This document shows positions 54,110 to 64,000 of a stretch of DNA of 64,000 nucleotides, one piece after another; position 1 is the stretch's first letter; every line of letters begins with the position of its first letter. This stretch comes from Miscanthus floridulus (Eukaryota > Streptophyta > Magnoliopsida > Poales > Poaceae), in contig NC_089588.1 in the NCBI RefSeq assembly GCF_019320115.1, forward strand, positions 116,284,123-116,348,122, given 5' to 3'. The notes beneath the pieces were generated by a model that ran no database searches, had not been told where the DNA came from, and saw only the letters and a program-made list of their open reading frames with translations. The position numbers and the translations under genes were made by a program.

Positions 54110-57100
54110 TTACCCAAACAGTTGGGGATAAGTCTTTCTTAGATCCTCTTCTCTTTCCCAAGTAGCTTCATCCTCTGTATACCGATTCCACTGCACCTTG
54201 CACATCCTTATATTTCGGCTTCTTGTAACTCTTTCGGCAGTTTCCAAGATCTTTATCGAATACTCTTCATATGTAAGATCTTCCTTAACAGCAAGTTCTT
54301 CCAAAAGAATCTGCTCTTCTAGTACCCTCAAACACTTTTTCAATTGGGAAACATGGAACACGTCGTGCACACCTGACAAACTCTCAGGCAGTTCCAACTG
54401 ATAAGCTACTTCTCCACGTCTCTAGGATCTTAAAAGGTCCAATATACCTTGGTGCTAACTTTCCCTTCATATTGAATCTTTTCACACTTCTCATTGGCGA
54501 CACCTTCAAGTACACATAATCACCAACTTCGAAAGTCAGCTCTCTTCTGCGAGTATCAGCGTAACTCTTCTGTCGGGACTGAGCCACTCTCAAGTTGTCT
54601 CTAATCATTCTCACTTGTTCTTCCACGTCTCTAAGGACATCGGGTCCAAACACTTGAGTTTCACCAGTCTGATTCCAGAACAAAGGCGTTCTACATTTAC
54701 GTCCATACAACACCTCAAAAGGTGCCATCTTGAGACTCTTCTGGTAACTGTTGTTGTACAAGAATTCTGTGTATGGCAGACTCTTATCCCAACTATCACC
54801 ATACTGTAGTGCACAAGCTCTCAACATATCTTCCAAAATCTGGTTGATCCTTTCAGTCTGTCCATCCGTTTGCGGGTGGTAAGCAAAACTAAAATTCAAC
54901 TTTGTCCCCAAAGATCTATGTACATTATGCCAGAATTGCGATGCAAACTGAGAGCCTCTATCCGACACAATTTTCTTGGGAACACCATGTAAGCACACTA
55001 TTCTTTCCAAGTACAACTCTGCTAGTCTTGCACCCGTATAGGTAGTCTTGACTGGTAAAAAGTGATCAACCTTGGTGAGTCGATCCACTATTACCCATAT
55101 TGAATCATAACCTCTTTGAGTGCGGGGCAAACCTATGATAAAATCCATACCAACTTCTTCCCATTTCCATTTAGGAATCTTCATTAGTTGTAGCAACCCT
55201 GCAGGTCTTTGACAAGTGTCACACAAGGCCACATACTCTGCCACATCTCTCTTCAAACCATACCTCCAATACTTCTCCTTGAGATCCAAATACATCTTGG
55301 TACTTCCGGGATGTATAGAATAAGCAGACTCATGGGCCTCTTGCAGAATTGCATCACGGATAGCCTTCACTTCAGGTACACATATCCTTTTTCCAAACCA
55401 AAGAGTACCATTCTCATCCATCCTGAATCCTGGTGCCTTTCCAAGCACTACATTCTCCGCTATCTCTTTTAGTTTTTCATCCTCCAATTGACCTTTGCGT
55501 ATCTCTTGCTCCAATGTAGGCTCTATCACCAATTCCATTGCATTAGTGACAAAACTCAAGTTGAGATGCTCCATTTCAGCACACAACTCTGCTGACATAA
55601 TTGTCATCCCAAGTCCATTAGCATAGCTCTTCCTGCTAAGTGCATCAGCTACGACATTTGCTTTTCCCGGGTGATAATGCACTTCCAAGTCATAGTCTTT
55701 GATTAATTCCAACCAATGACATTGTCTCAGATTTAGATCTGATTGGGTAAAGATATACTTCAAACTCTTGTGATCCGTATAGATATCACTCTTATGCCCA
55801 ATTAGATAATGTCTCCAGATTTTCAAAGCGTGAACCACAGCTGCCAATTCCAAGTCATGAGTAGGGTAATTCAATTCAAGCTTCCTCAGTTGTCTAGATA
55901 CATATGCCACCACTCTTCCTTCTTGCATAAGCACACATCCAAGACCCAAATGGGATGCATCACAATAGATAGAGAAGTTCTTGCTTAAGTCGGGCAAAAT
56001 CAATACTAGAGCTGTAGTCAATCTCTTCTTTAGCTCATCAAAGTTTGTCTGGCATTTATCCAACCATACATATTTAGCATTCTTTTCCAACAGAGCTGTC
56101 ATAGGCTTGGCTAGCTTGGAAAAACCTTCAATGAACCTCCTATAGTATCCAGCCAATCCCAAAAAGCTACGAATCTCACTTACAGTGGTTGGTGGTTTCC
56201 ACTTCAATACATCTTGCACTTTGCCTGGATCCACTGCTATTCCACCATTGGAGATAACATGACCTAGAAAAGAGACTTCCTTCAACCAAAACTCACACTT
56301 GCTCCGCTTAGCGTATAACTTATGTTCTCTAAGCTTTTGTAAGACCAACCTTATATGTTCAGCATGTTCTTCTTCAGTCTTGGAGAATATCAGTATGTCA
56401 TCAATGAATATCACCACAAATTTATCCAGAAACTCCATGAACACCTTATTCATCAGATACATGAAGTATGCAGGTGCATTGGTCAATCCAAAAGACATAA
56501 CGGTATACTCATACAATCCATACCGTGTAGTGAATGCTGTCTTGGGTATGTCTGAGTTTTGAATCTTTAGCTGATGGTACACTGAGCGGAGATCAATCTT
56601 GGAGAACACATGGGCTCCTCTCAACTGATCAAACAAATCATCTATCCTAGGCAAAGGGTATTTATTCTTGATTGTAACCTCATTAAGTGAATGGTAATCC
56701 TCATTTACTAGTATGGGGTTTTTCATGGCACACAAAGGTATGCTATGCATTCTAACAAAAGCTTGGGAAATAAAAGAATGCGAAGCACCAAAATCAAAAG
56801 TACTATAGCAGAGATAGAGTTGATGCTGAACGTACCCAACATGACCTCGGGCTATCTGGTTTACGTGTAGAGACGCCCAAAGTGAGCTATGTTTGCGTGT
56901 GCTGTCTGGTTCCTTGTTTGTGGTACTGAGGGCGTTGCTGGAACTGATTACGTTGAGGATACTGACCACGGTTTCCCTGGTTAGATGGTCCTTGATTCCT
57001 TTGTTCAAAACCCTGCTGGGGATATGCACGCGGCGAGTGTTACTTTCAGAAGCTTGCCCTTGAAGCCTCCTCTTCTTGGCTTCCATCTCTTTGCGCTTAT

Positions 57101-57158
57101 CGTCAATCACAATAGCGCGGTTCACTAATGACTGAAAGTTAGGGTAGGTGTTGGACAT
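54110..57158 (-). pseudogene. Tekay unit 2 gag-pol, internally deleted but largely open
   Basis: A 924-codon frame (57158-54384) joins part of gag ([18 protein letters not shown]), a protease start ([14 protein letters not shown]), and then directly RT from [17 protein letters not shown] onward, RNase H and integrase with FIDDILIFS and the D, D, E residues ([27 protein letters not shown]). A frame change near 54420 leads to the chromodomain end (54397-54110, CKVQWNRYTEDEATWERE). Against unit 1, most of protease and the RT N-terminus are missing (joint near 56700), and near 56855-56925 a stretch of about 70 bp unrelated to unit 1 replaces the zinc-knuckle region. The protease Asp is followed by Phe (DFGA). 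Not functional despite the long frame. Confidence 0.9.
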
Positions 57159-57216
57159 CAGCTAAAGCTACAGTCCATCATAGAGTCCCTTGAGGAACTA
57201 ATCACAATAACGCGGT
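57159..57216. other. Deletion junction with templated filler
   Basis: After gag sequence up to about 57199, the 21 bases 57200-57220 (aatcacaataacgcggtacac) nearly repeat 57105-57125 (aatcacaatagcgcggttcac), then LTR sequence begins. Gag N-terminus, leader, extra ORF, primer site and the first ~72 bases of the LTR are all missing here. Confidence 0.7.
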
Positions 57217-60081
57217 ACACAAGCTGACAAATTATAAGAGAGTATCATCATAGTGTTTCTTACATCACGATAATAACAATACTTAGTCTTATACATCACA
57301 ACGGAAAATAAAAGATAACTCTCTTACATGGAACACCATCATAGGGAAGGTCAACTGGTTGACCACAAGCCTAATAATCTTCAGAAAATTCCTCATACCC
57401 GTTGTCATCTGTTACCCATCCGGGATTTTTATCCAAATATAGCAATAAACAAGTGTAAGTCCTTCCCGTACTAAACAAGATAACATGGGGTTATGTAGCT
57501 CAAAAAGGATGACACTGGTTTACCGCAGTTAGCACTTTTAGTAAGTCAGGATTTTATTACCAATTATTATCAAGTTATTCTCAAGCTCCCATTTGAACCC
57601 ACTTAATCAGATATCAGCACCAATTGGATCATATCATCATAAACCATCATAACTGAACAACAATGAGTATCCAATTATTCTGTGAGTTTTCTGGGCCGCT
57701 CATGACCGTGAGCACGACTGTTATAACAGTTTGTAACCCTCTGCAGAGGTGGTGCACATTCACCGTGAGTCGTGATTCCCATATGCCCGGGTTAATTACT
57801 CCCATGTCACTGTCGAGGTGAGCGGGCAGGGTACACTATGAAGCCATTTCATAGGTTTCTCTAACATGTTAGGGCCGCTAGGTTTCCTCGGCAGGCAGAT
57901 GTAGGAACCCCCCTTTCCAATGGCACATATCCATCGTGGCTATACACATAGGAACAGAGGCAGCCCTATACCCAACGTGGCAAGCCCCTTTTACGCCATA
58001 AAGGTAACCTCTAACAAGCTAGAAAAGGTCCTATTACTGAGCTAAAGTCAAAGCCATATGACTCTCCCGGTTGCACTATCAGTCCTAGCTTTTACCGACA
58101 GATGAGTCCTTATGGAGGGGCGGGAGCAACATGATCAAAAGTCATTTGCACCTTCGCCCTATGGATCAGTTGTTATAAATCATGTTATACTTTTAGTTCC
58201 ATAGAACCATTCACCATCATGTAGATCATGTTCAGTTAGAGCACTAGCATTCTACCCATATGCAATTTACCCATAGGAGTCAAGGGAACAAGTCATCAAG
58301 TGACTAGAATGTCCTTATGGTTATCAAAATTAGACACATGCACATGAGTAAATGATTAAAGTGAATAGGACATCAAGGTAGGCCCATGCTATACTTGCCT
58401 TGGTTCACAAACTCTTGCTGGTCCTGCTGGTCATCGAAGAACTCTTGATCTCCAACGTTCTCCTCACCGTCTGAACGCGACAAACACGGCAACATACAAC
58501 ATTCCACAGGCATTTATGCAAAGCAAACAATCCTACAGTTAGAACAGTACACCAATAGTATAGAAAAACAAGATAAAATGTTTATGAAAATAATCTACGT
58601 CTTGCTACGATCACGTCAACGCGAAGTTCACGAAAATCAGGGCTAAAACGCGAAAGTTATGAGTTAAACGGGGTTTTCTATAGCACTTTATGTAATTAAA
58701 ATTAATCATGAAATTTAAAAGTTGCAAACTTGATTTACAGTGGTACTAGCACATAGATTATGAAATTACGAAGCTAACGCAATTTGAATGGATCAATTTG
58801 GAGCCAAAACGACGATTTTATAAGCAAAACAGTACAAATGACATTTCTGTAAATACTGACAACGTAATTTGGACTAAAACAGTTTAGTTTACGTTTTCAA
58901 AAGGGGAAAGCGTACTCAGGGAAATGCGCTATGGACTGTGGGTCCAATTTGCTAAAAACTGAGGGGTTCTTTAGCAAAACCACCCGTGAAGGGGTATCAG
59001 CCACTGGTGGCCATCGGATTTGAAATGAACGGCCAGATCAGATCAGTGAGGGGGAGAGAGGAGGAGACGCCGGCCGGCGCAGTGACTCCAGCGGCAAGCT
59101 CCATGGCCGGCGGCAAGGACTCGCCGGAGCACATGGTTCAGGGGCTAGGGGCCACGGTTCGGAGAACCGAGGGCACCATGGAGTTGCAGAGGAGCAGGGG
59201 ATCTTGGCTAGGCCTATACATCGGCCGGAGAAGAGGGCCGATGCGGCGGTCGCCATGGCCGGTGAGCAAGAGCTCATGGGCGCACTCATCTAAGGCACAA
59301 ACGACCACAAAAACTCGAATAACCGCACGGGAATAAAGAGGGGAGCACGGGGGTTCTCACCACGGGGGAAAATGAGGACGGAGGCGGCTCGAGGACGATG
59401 GACGACGCGGATGGTAGACGGCGGGCCTAGGCGTCACGGCGGTTGTGTCTTCCGTGCACAGCGAGTGCGAAGGAGGGAGCGGGGGCAATAGAGAGGGGCG
59501 ATGACGGGCTCAATGTCGTTTTAAAGAGGCCAGGCACGGGGACGGGCGCGCCCACGACGTGAGGAGAGCGGGCGCGGGGTGGCAGTTTCTCTAGGCGCGG
59601 GCGGGCGGTTGTGGGACGCACGGAAGAAGGTGGGGGGAGGAGCTGACAAGCGGGGCCAGGATGTCAGCCGCTGAAGATGGAAGGAGGCGCGGCGGCAGTT
59701 GCCTGGCCAAGATGGGTCGGCCTAGGAACAGGAGGAGGAGGGCGAGCGGGCCGCGGGGAGGAAATGCGCCAGCAGCCAGTGGGAGGAAAAAGGCCTGCGG
59801 TCGAAAAAAAGATGGGAGAGAAATGAAGAACCCTTTTTCTTTTTATTCTTAGAGTTTTCAAAAGTATTTTGAAATGGATTTGAATTCATTTGAACTTTGA
59901 CTCAAGATAATTCATCACAAAATAAATATGCGGCAACATGTATGTATCAACATGTTTCTATTCCTTATATTTGATTTTAATTTCCTAAAAAATATTAATT
60001 TCCTATATTTGAATGCACACTTAATAACATAATTAAATCAAATTTTTCTTATTTCAAAAGACTGAAATTTTGGGTGTTACA
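57217..60081 (-). repeat. LTR 3 of the Tekay array
   Basis: 2865 bp, lacking only about 72 bases at its inner end compared with LTR 1; it contains both segments deleted from LTR 1 and LTR 2. Its outer end GGTGTTACA borders AACGT. The segment 58990-59830 is the GC-rich promoter-like part on the minus strand. Confidence 0.9.
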
Positions 60082-60086
60082 AACGT
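60082..60086. repeat. Target site duplication AACGT, right copy
   Basis: Matches 42557-42561. Confidence 0.9.
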
Positions 60087-62162
60087 CCGGTATACTTCAT
60101 CAGCGAGGTCCTTAACGAGCCCAAGACTCATTATCCTCAGGTCCAAAAGCTACTATACGCCATTCTGATTACATCACGCAAGCTCCGCCACTACTTTGAG
60201 TATTACAAGATCGCCGTGGTCACCAAGTTCCCTCTAGGGGACATTCTCCGCAACAAAGAGGCCAACGGCTGCATCATCAAGTGGGCTGTCGAGCTTGGCA
60301 CTTACTCCATTGAATTCAGAAGCAGGCCTACCATCAAGTCTCAGGCACTTGCTGATTTTGTCGCTGAGTGGACCGAGATTCAAGAGCCCATTGCTGCTAC
60401 CTACCCCGAGCACTGGGTGGTGTACTTTGATGGCGCTCTCAAAATCAACGGTGCTGGTGCAGGCATTCTGTTCATCACGCCGACCAAGGATAAGCTCCGA
60501 TATGTTCTTCGGATACATTTTCTGGTCTCCAACAACGCTGCTGAATATGAGGCATGTTTCCACGGACTCTGTATAGCCATTGAGCTCGGTTTCAAATGCA
60601 TCATGGTATACGAGGACTCTGCACTGGTCATCAACCAACTCAACAAAGACTGGTCCTACTCCAGTGAGAAGATGGATGCATACTACGCCGGAATCAGGAA
60701 GTTTGAAGGGAAGTTCTACGGTATCGAGTATCACCACGTCGTATGAGATCAAAATCAACTCGTCGACCACCTATCCAAGTTAGGCTCCTCTCGCATCGCG
60801 ATTCCACTAGGGGTATTCGTTCAAGATCTTTTGGCGCCATCCATTAAGGAAGAGAAGGAAGTGTAGGAAATTCCCCCCCCCCCCGCCGAGCAGCTGGTAC
60901 TTACGGTACCTTCGCTGGCTGCCAATTGGAGGGAACAATTCATCAAGTACCTCACTAGCGCCAAAGTACCCGCCGACAAGACTAAAACCGAACGCCTAAT
61001 CCGTCGAAGTAAGTATTACGTGCTAGTGGACGACAGCTTGATGAGGAAAAGTGCCAAGGAAGGGATACTGCAGAAATGCATCACCCAAGAAGGAGTGAAG
61101 CTACTTCTTGAAATTCACTCTAGTTCCTATGACAATCACGCGGCCTCGAGAAACCTGGTCGGCAAAGCTTTTCGAGCTAGTTTTTACTAGCCTAAGGCCA
61201 TCTCCGATGCAGAAGACCTCGTCCGACATTATGAAGGATGCCAATTTTTCGCCAAGCAAATACATGTGTCGGCACAAGAGTTGCAAACCATCCTAGGTTC
61301 CTGGCCCTTCGCATGCTGGGGACTGGACATGATCAGGCCTTTCAAACCAGCACCAAGTGGTTTTCGGTACCTATACATTGCCATCGATAAGTTCTCCAAG
61401 TGGATCGAATATAAGCCACTTGTCTCGGCTACTGCAAAGAAAGCAGTCAAGCTCTTTGAAGATATCATCCACAGATTTGGTCTCCTAAATAGCATTATCA
61501 CCGACCTCGGAACCACATTCACTGGTCATCATTTTTGGGATTTCTATGAAGACTAATGCATCTCCATCAAATACGTCTCTGTTGCCCATCCTAGGGCCAA
61601 CGGCTAGGTCAAACGGGCGAACGACATGATCCTTGATGCCCTCAAAAAGAGGCTATATCAGAAAGAAGAAAAGCATCTAGGCAGATGACTCAAAGAGCTA
61701 CCAGCTATGGTCTGGGGACTGCGCACTCAAGCTAGTCGTAGCACCGGTGTGTCTCCATATTTCTTGGTCTATGGCTCAAAAGCCATACTACTAGCGAACA
61801 TTGCCTTGTGAGCACCTAGGGTGGAAAATTATGATGAAGAGCAAGCCATAGCTGTTCAGACAGAGGACATCGACAGGGCCGAGGAGGAACGCCAGATCAC
61901 CTGCGTCCATATAGCCAAATATCTAGAAGGCTTGTGGAGGTACTACAACTGCAACATCAAAGGTCGTTCATTTGCTATCGGTGACCTCGTTCTCCGTAGA
62001 AAACAAAAAACCAAAGGGATGCACAAGCTCTCCTCCCCCTAGGAAGGGCGTTATGTCGTCAAAGAGGTTACCCGACCAGGGTGTTATCGCCTATGTGACT
62101 TAGACATAATCGATGTCCCCAATTCATGGCACATCGAGCACCTTATACGTTTCTATCCTTGA
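60087..62162 (+). pseudogene. Tat pol, 3' part: RNase H, second RNase H, integrase
   Basis: The frame resumes with [20 protein letters not shown]. The second, archaeal-type RNase H is intact at its key residues ([38 protein letters not shown]). Integrase follows: zinc region C-x-F near 61235, first Asp in WGLDMIRPF (61323), second in IITDLGTTFTG (61500). The third residue, normally Glu, is Lys (V-K-R at 61608-61616, AAA). Nonsense codons: TGA 60744, TAG 60864, TAG 61188, TAA 61554, TAG 61605, TGA 61686, TGA 61809, TAG 62040. The terminal stop is TGA 62160. A run of 13 C interrupts the linker at 60873-60885. Confidence 0.85.
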
Positions 62163-62352
62163 AACGTTCTAGATATGTACTCTCCACTTCATGATGAATA
62201 AAGTTTTGGTCTCCATAAATTGTCTCCATTTTTTTCTCCATTATGATTTAATGTCCACTTACAATCGCCGAGCTCTAAGCTACTCCTTAACGAACTCCAG
62301 TACGAGATCGCCATAACTGCTCAGCCACGTTTCTCCAAATCTCCAACGTATT

Positions 62353-63211
62353 TGTTGACACCGTTTTTTTTGCACGTGTCAAAATAATCGGAGTGGACCA
62401 ATCGGCAAGGGGAAAGTTATTGAATACTTTGATAGCCAATAAAAGCCAGTTTGTAAAAATGGTTGCCGATAGTTGGTGATGATCGATGGAAAGGATGATT
62501 TGGACTCAGGCGTTGCCGATGAGGTTGGAGGAGTTGTTGTCGATGCCGATGAAAGGAGACTTAAAGACTACTGCCGATGAAACAGGGAGTATGCCGATGA
62601 AGGAAGACTTGAAGACTATTGCCGATGAAGCAGGGAGTCTGCCGATGAAGGAAGACTTGAAGCCTACTGCCGATGAAATAGGGAGTATGCCGATGGAAAG
62701 GACAGTGAGATTTCCATCGTAATTAAGGCGGACAGGGAAATAGATAGGAGTTGATTTCCTTTTCTGTATTTGCTAGGTTATGATTCGTGTAAGAGTCACG
62801 TGTTTCCTTAGATATGGGATTGGTGTCCTAGTTGTGTTTGGTTGTGTCTCTTTAGATCAGGGTATAAATATGGAGTAAGGGGCAATGTAAAAAAAATAAT
62901 ATCAATCAATATCAAAACTAACTTTTACTCCTATTTGCATCTACTTTTCGGCGACTTCGTCAATTTGCATATTTTTCTTTTTACGAGTTCTCATTGATTC
63001 GGCGAGCTGCATCGTTTCAGCGCGATCTTCGGCGATTCTCGAGTTCCGCGTGAGCACCTCTTGGCCGTGGCTTCCGGGCGTATCGCTGTTGTCAGGACCA
63101 AAGTGTTCGTTTCTTCATCCTTGTCGATTAACAGGTCAAATCGACTGGCACGCTTTGGATATCGATTCGGGTATTAGCCCTTTGTGTTTGTAGATCACTT
63201 TTGCATCAACA
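62353..63211 (+). repeat. 5' LTR with TATA box
   Basis: Starts TGTTGACACCG and ends TGCATCAACA, 859 bp. A TATAAATA box lies at 62863-62870, followed by a probable R region ('atatcaatcaatatcaaaac'). The U3 part holds a 48-bp tandem repeat. Confidence 0.75.
62543..62710 (+). repeat. 48-bp tandem repeat in the LTR U3 region
   Basis: Three full units (62543-62590, 62591-62638, 62639-62686) and a partial fourth. Each unit has two 'gccgatgaa' boxes and ends 'agggagt'. Because 48 is a multiple of 3 the repeat gives an open frame, which is probably not coding. Confidence 0.9.
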
Positions 63212-63218
63212 CATCTTT

Positions 63219-63237
63219 TGGCACGCCCGGTGGGACC
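63219..63237 (+). promoter_or_regulatory. Primer-binding site
   Basis: tggcacgcccggtgggacc starts 8 bases after the LTR end. Its form (TGGCrC-start) is that of a tRNA 3'-end complement; the tRNA was not identified. Confidence 0.55.
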
Positions 63238-63248
63238 AATCAATCAAT

Positions 63249-64000
63249 ATGTTCAACTCCGAGATCGATCCAGGGAACATTATCGCAGTATCAGAAGAAG
63301 ATCTCAAGGAAGAACAGAGGCAGGCTATGGAAAAGGCCGTAGAAGAATACAAGCAACTTTGTCTGAGATCGTTTAGCTTGAACAAGAGTGGACAAGTCAT
63401 CCAGAAGCAAGATTTGCCGTTGCCTCGGCAGGTTACCTTTGACTCCAATCCTGGTAAACTTCAAGAGATGGTTAATTCTGCAGTAAATCATGCTTTGATT
63501 AATCATTCCAATGTGCTGTCCAATACTGTTCATAATGCTGTGGTTCGAACTCTCAAAGAAGGACAAGTGGCACCACATTACGTTGGGCCTGCCTATCATC
63601 AACCAGAGCCGGCGTCTGTCAAAACTCCATCGGCTCCTTCGGCCGTTGTGGGTACAGAAGTTACTTCCCCTCCAGTATTGGCAGGCTCACCTAATATACA
63701 ATCTACACCGATACAATCAGATCAGGTGTTACTAGGAGGGCAAGTTCAGCTTAATACAGATCTGTCGGCATCAGCTATGTCAGGCCCTGTGTCTCAGAAT
63801 AACCAGATTCCTACTAATTGGTGGGGATATGGCATGCCTCCAGAGTCATCTGCTTTCAATCCTAGATTACCTCAAGTATTTGATGCAGCAGGAAGAACGC
63901 CTATATCATCGGCTGTTTCGCCGATGGCTCAAGTGCCTCAATATGCCGCAACTACTTCTGTACAACCAACTCCAGGAGGTTTCCAGATGCCTATGATTCA
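63249..64000 (+). CDS. Gag-like polyprotein, N-terminal part (partial)
   Basis: An ATG at 63249 opens a frame that stays uninterrupted for 250 codons to the window edge. It begins MFNSEIDPGNIIAVSEEDLK, has a Glu/Lys-rich helical start, a conserved-looking LPLPRQVTFDSNPGKLQ segment and then a long Pro/Ser/Gln-rich disordered part with a short NWWGYGMPP motif. This is the usual layout of the region before the capsid domain in grass Gypsy gag proteins. No capsid or zinc knuckle is reached, so family assignment is by position after LTR and primer site. The lack of any stop contrasts with every older element in the window and suggests a recent insertion. Confidence 0.7.
   Translation, partial: MFNSEIDPGNIIAVSEEDLKEEQRQAMEKAVEEYKQLCLRSFSLNKSGQVIQKQDLPLPRQVTFDSNPGKLQEMVNSAVNHALINHSNVLSNTVHNAVVRTLKEGQVAPHYVGPAYHQPEPASVKTPSAPSAVVGTEVTSPPVLAGSPNIQSTPIQSDQVLLGGQVQLNTDLSASAMSGPVSQNNQIPTNWWGYGMPPESSAFNPRLPQVFDAAGRTPISSAVSPMAQVPQYAATTSVQPTPGGFQMPMI

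Larger units (their letters stand above)
42562..60081 (-). mobile_element. Tekay-like Gypsy array: LTR-internal-LTR-internal-LTR
   Basis: Three copies of the same long LTR (42562-45199, 51405-54059, 57217-60081) alternate with two internal regions (45200-51404 and 54060-57216), all in minus orientation. The outer LTR ends (TGTCACACCC ... GGTGTTACA) are flanked by the 5-bp duplication AACGT, so the whole 17,520 bp behaves as one insertion. This form arises by recombination between LTRs of two elements or of sister copies. A chromodomain after integrase, long LTRs and a TATCAGAGC-type primer site point to the Tekay (Del) chromovirus clade. Confidence 0.9.
37945..62352 (+). mobile_element. Tat-type Ty3/Gypsy retrotransposon, interrupted by a Tekay array
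   Basis: 5' LTR at about 37945-38420, primer site after it, then gag and pol on the plus strand with a second RNase H domain, the hallmark of the Tat lineage. The pol frame is cut at 42561 by the array at 42562-60081 and resumes at 60087. Removing the array plus one 5-bp duplication (17525 bp) restores reading frame and homology across the joint. No 3' LTR is visible: the downstream sequence (62163-62352) is cut by another LTR retrotransposon at 62353. Confidence 0.85.
62353..64000 (+). mobile_element. LTR retrotransposon, 5' part, running off the window
   Basis: The 5' LTR (62353-63211), primer-binding site and gag start are present and undamaged. It lies downstream of the Tat pol end where that element's 3' part should continue, so it is probably nested in it. 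A 5-bp duplication (gtatt at 62348-62352) could only be checked beyond the window. Confidence 0.75.

Noticed and set aside
62486..62722. 78-codon repeat protein in the last LTR
   Set aside because: The unit length (48 bp) is a multiple of three, so the frame stays open by construction; it lies in U3 upstream of the TATA box.

Overview
This window is nuclear DNA from a flowering plant, almost certainly a grass (Poaceae, most likely a panicoid such as sugarcane, sorghum, Miscanthus or maize). This is inferred from the transposon families: CACTA elements with the 'tttgccgag(t/g)gc' subterminal repeat and others with 'cactgccggtt', Ty3/Gypsy elements of Tekay/chromovirus and Tat type, and a Helitron ending in CTAG. 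I find no intact host gene, rRNA or tRNA. The window is a nest of transposable elements, mostly decayed, inserted into each other.

Layout. (1) 1-~3258: 5' part of a minus-strand CACTA element (CACTA-A) with the start of a TNP2 transposase gene, cut by the window edge. (2) 3437-13653: candidate Helitron, interrupted by a complete 7.2 kb CACTA element (CACTA-B, 3913-11092, target duplication ACT) carrying a broken TNP2 gene and the last exons of a second (TNP1-like) gene. (3) 13654-15740: non-coding DNA with a ~300 bp direct duplication. (4) 15741-~22080: minus-strand CACTA of another family (CACTA-C) with a viroplasmin/RNase H1-N-like ORF, a Transposase_24-type gene and an Ulp1-type (C48) cysteine protease region. 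(5) ~22330-~26880: truncated minus-strand Gypsy element (pol without integrase, gag, and an extra ORF upstream of gag), then GC-rich probable LTR/leader DNA. (6) 28560-35090: LTR-like remnants interrupted by a complete 5.0 kb CACTA (CACTA-D, 28969-34012, target duplication TTA) that keeps only the TNP1-like gene. (7) 35090-37944: LTR-like remnant. (8) 37945-62352: Tat-type Gypsy element, riddled with nonsense codons, split at 42561 by (9) a 17.5 kb Tekay-like array of form LTR-internal-LTR-internal-LTR (42562-60081, minus strand, target duplication AACGT). (10) 62353-64000: 5' LTR, primer-binding site and open gag start of a further LTR retrotransposon.

How the parts work together. In the CACTA elements the TIRs and subterminal repeats are the substrate, TNP2 is the presumed catalytic transposase and the TNP1/Transposase_24-like product is a presumed accessory DNA-binding protein. 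Only CACTA-A and -B retain TNP2 sequence, and CACTA-B's copy is dead, so CACTA-D would depend on TNP2 from elsewhere. In the Gypsy elements gag-pol is read from the 5' LTR. The Tat element is inactive: both RT catalytic Asp are Asn and the integrase Glu is Lys. The array is disabled by stops (unit 1) or loss of gag, protease and primer site (unit 2). The last element is the only one whose visible part is undamaged.

The most notable signals are: a ~93 bp-arm palindrome in the predicted leader of both TNP2 genes; a ~0.7 kb-arm inverted repeat inside CACTA-B; extra ORFs upstream of gag in two different Gypsy elements; the combined viroplasmin-like, Transposase_24 and Ulp1 content of CACTA-C; the three-LTR array with templated filler at a deletion junction; and a strong CAG-to-TAG nonsense bias across unrelated elements.
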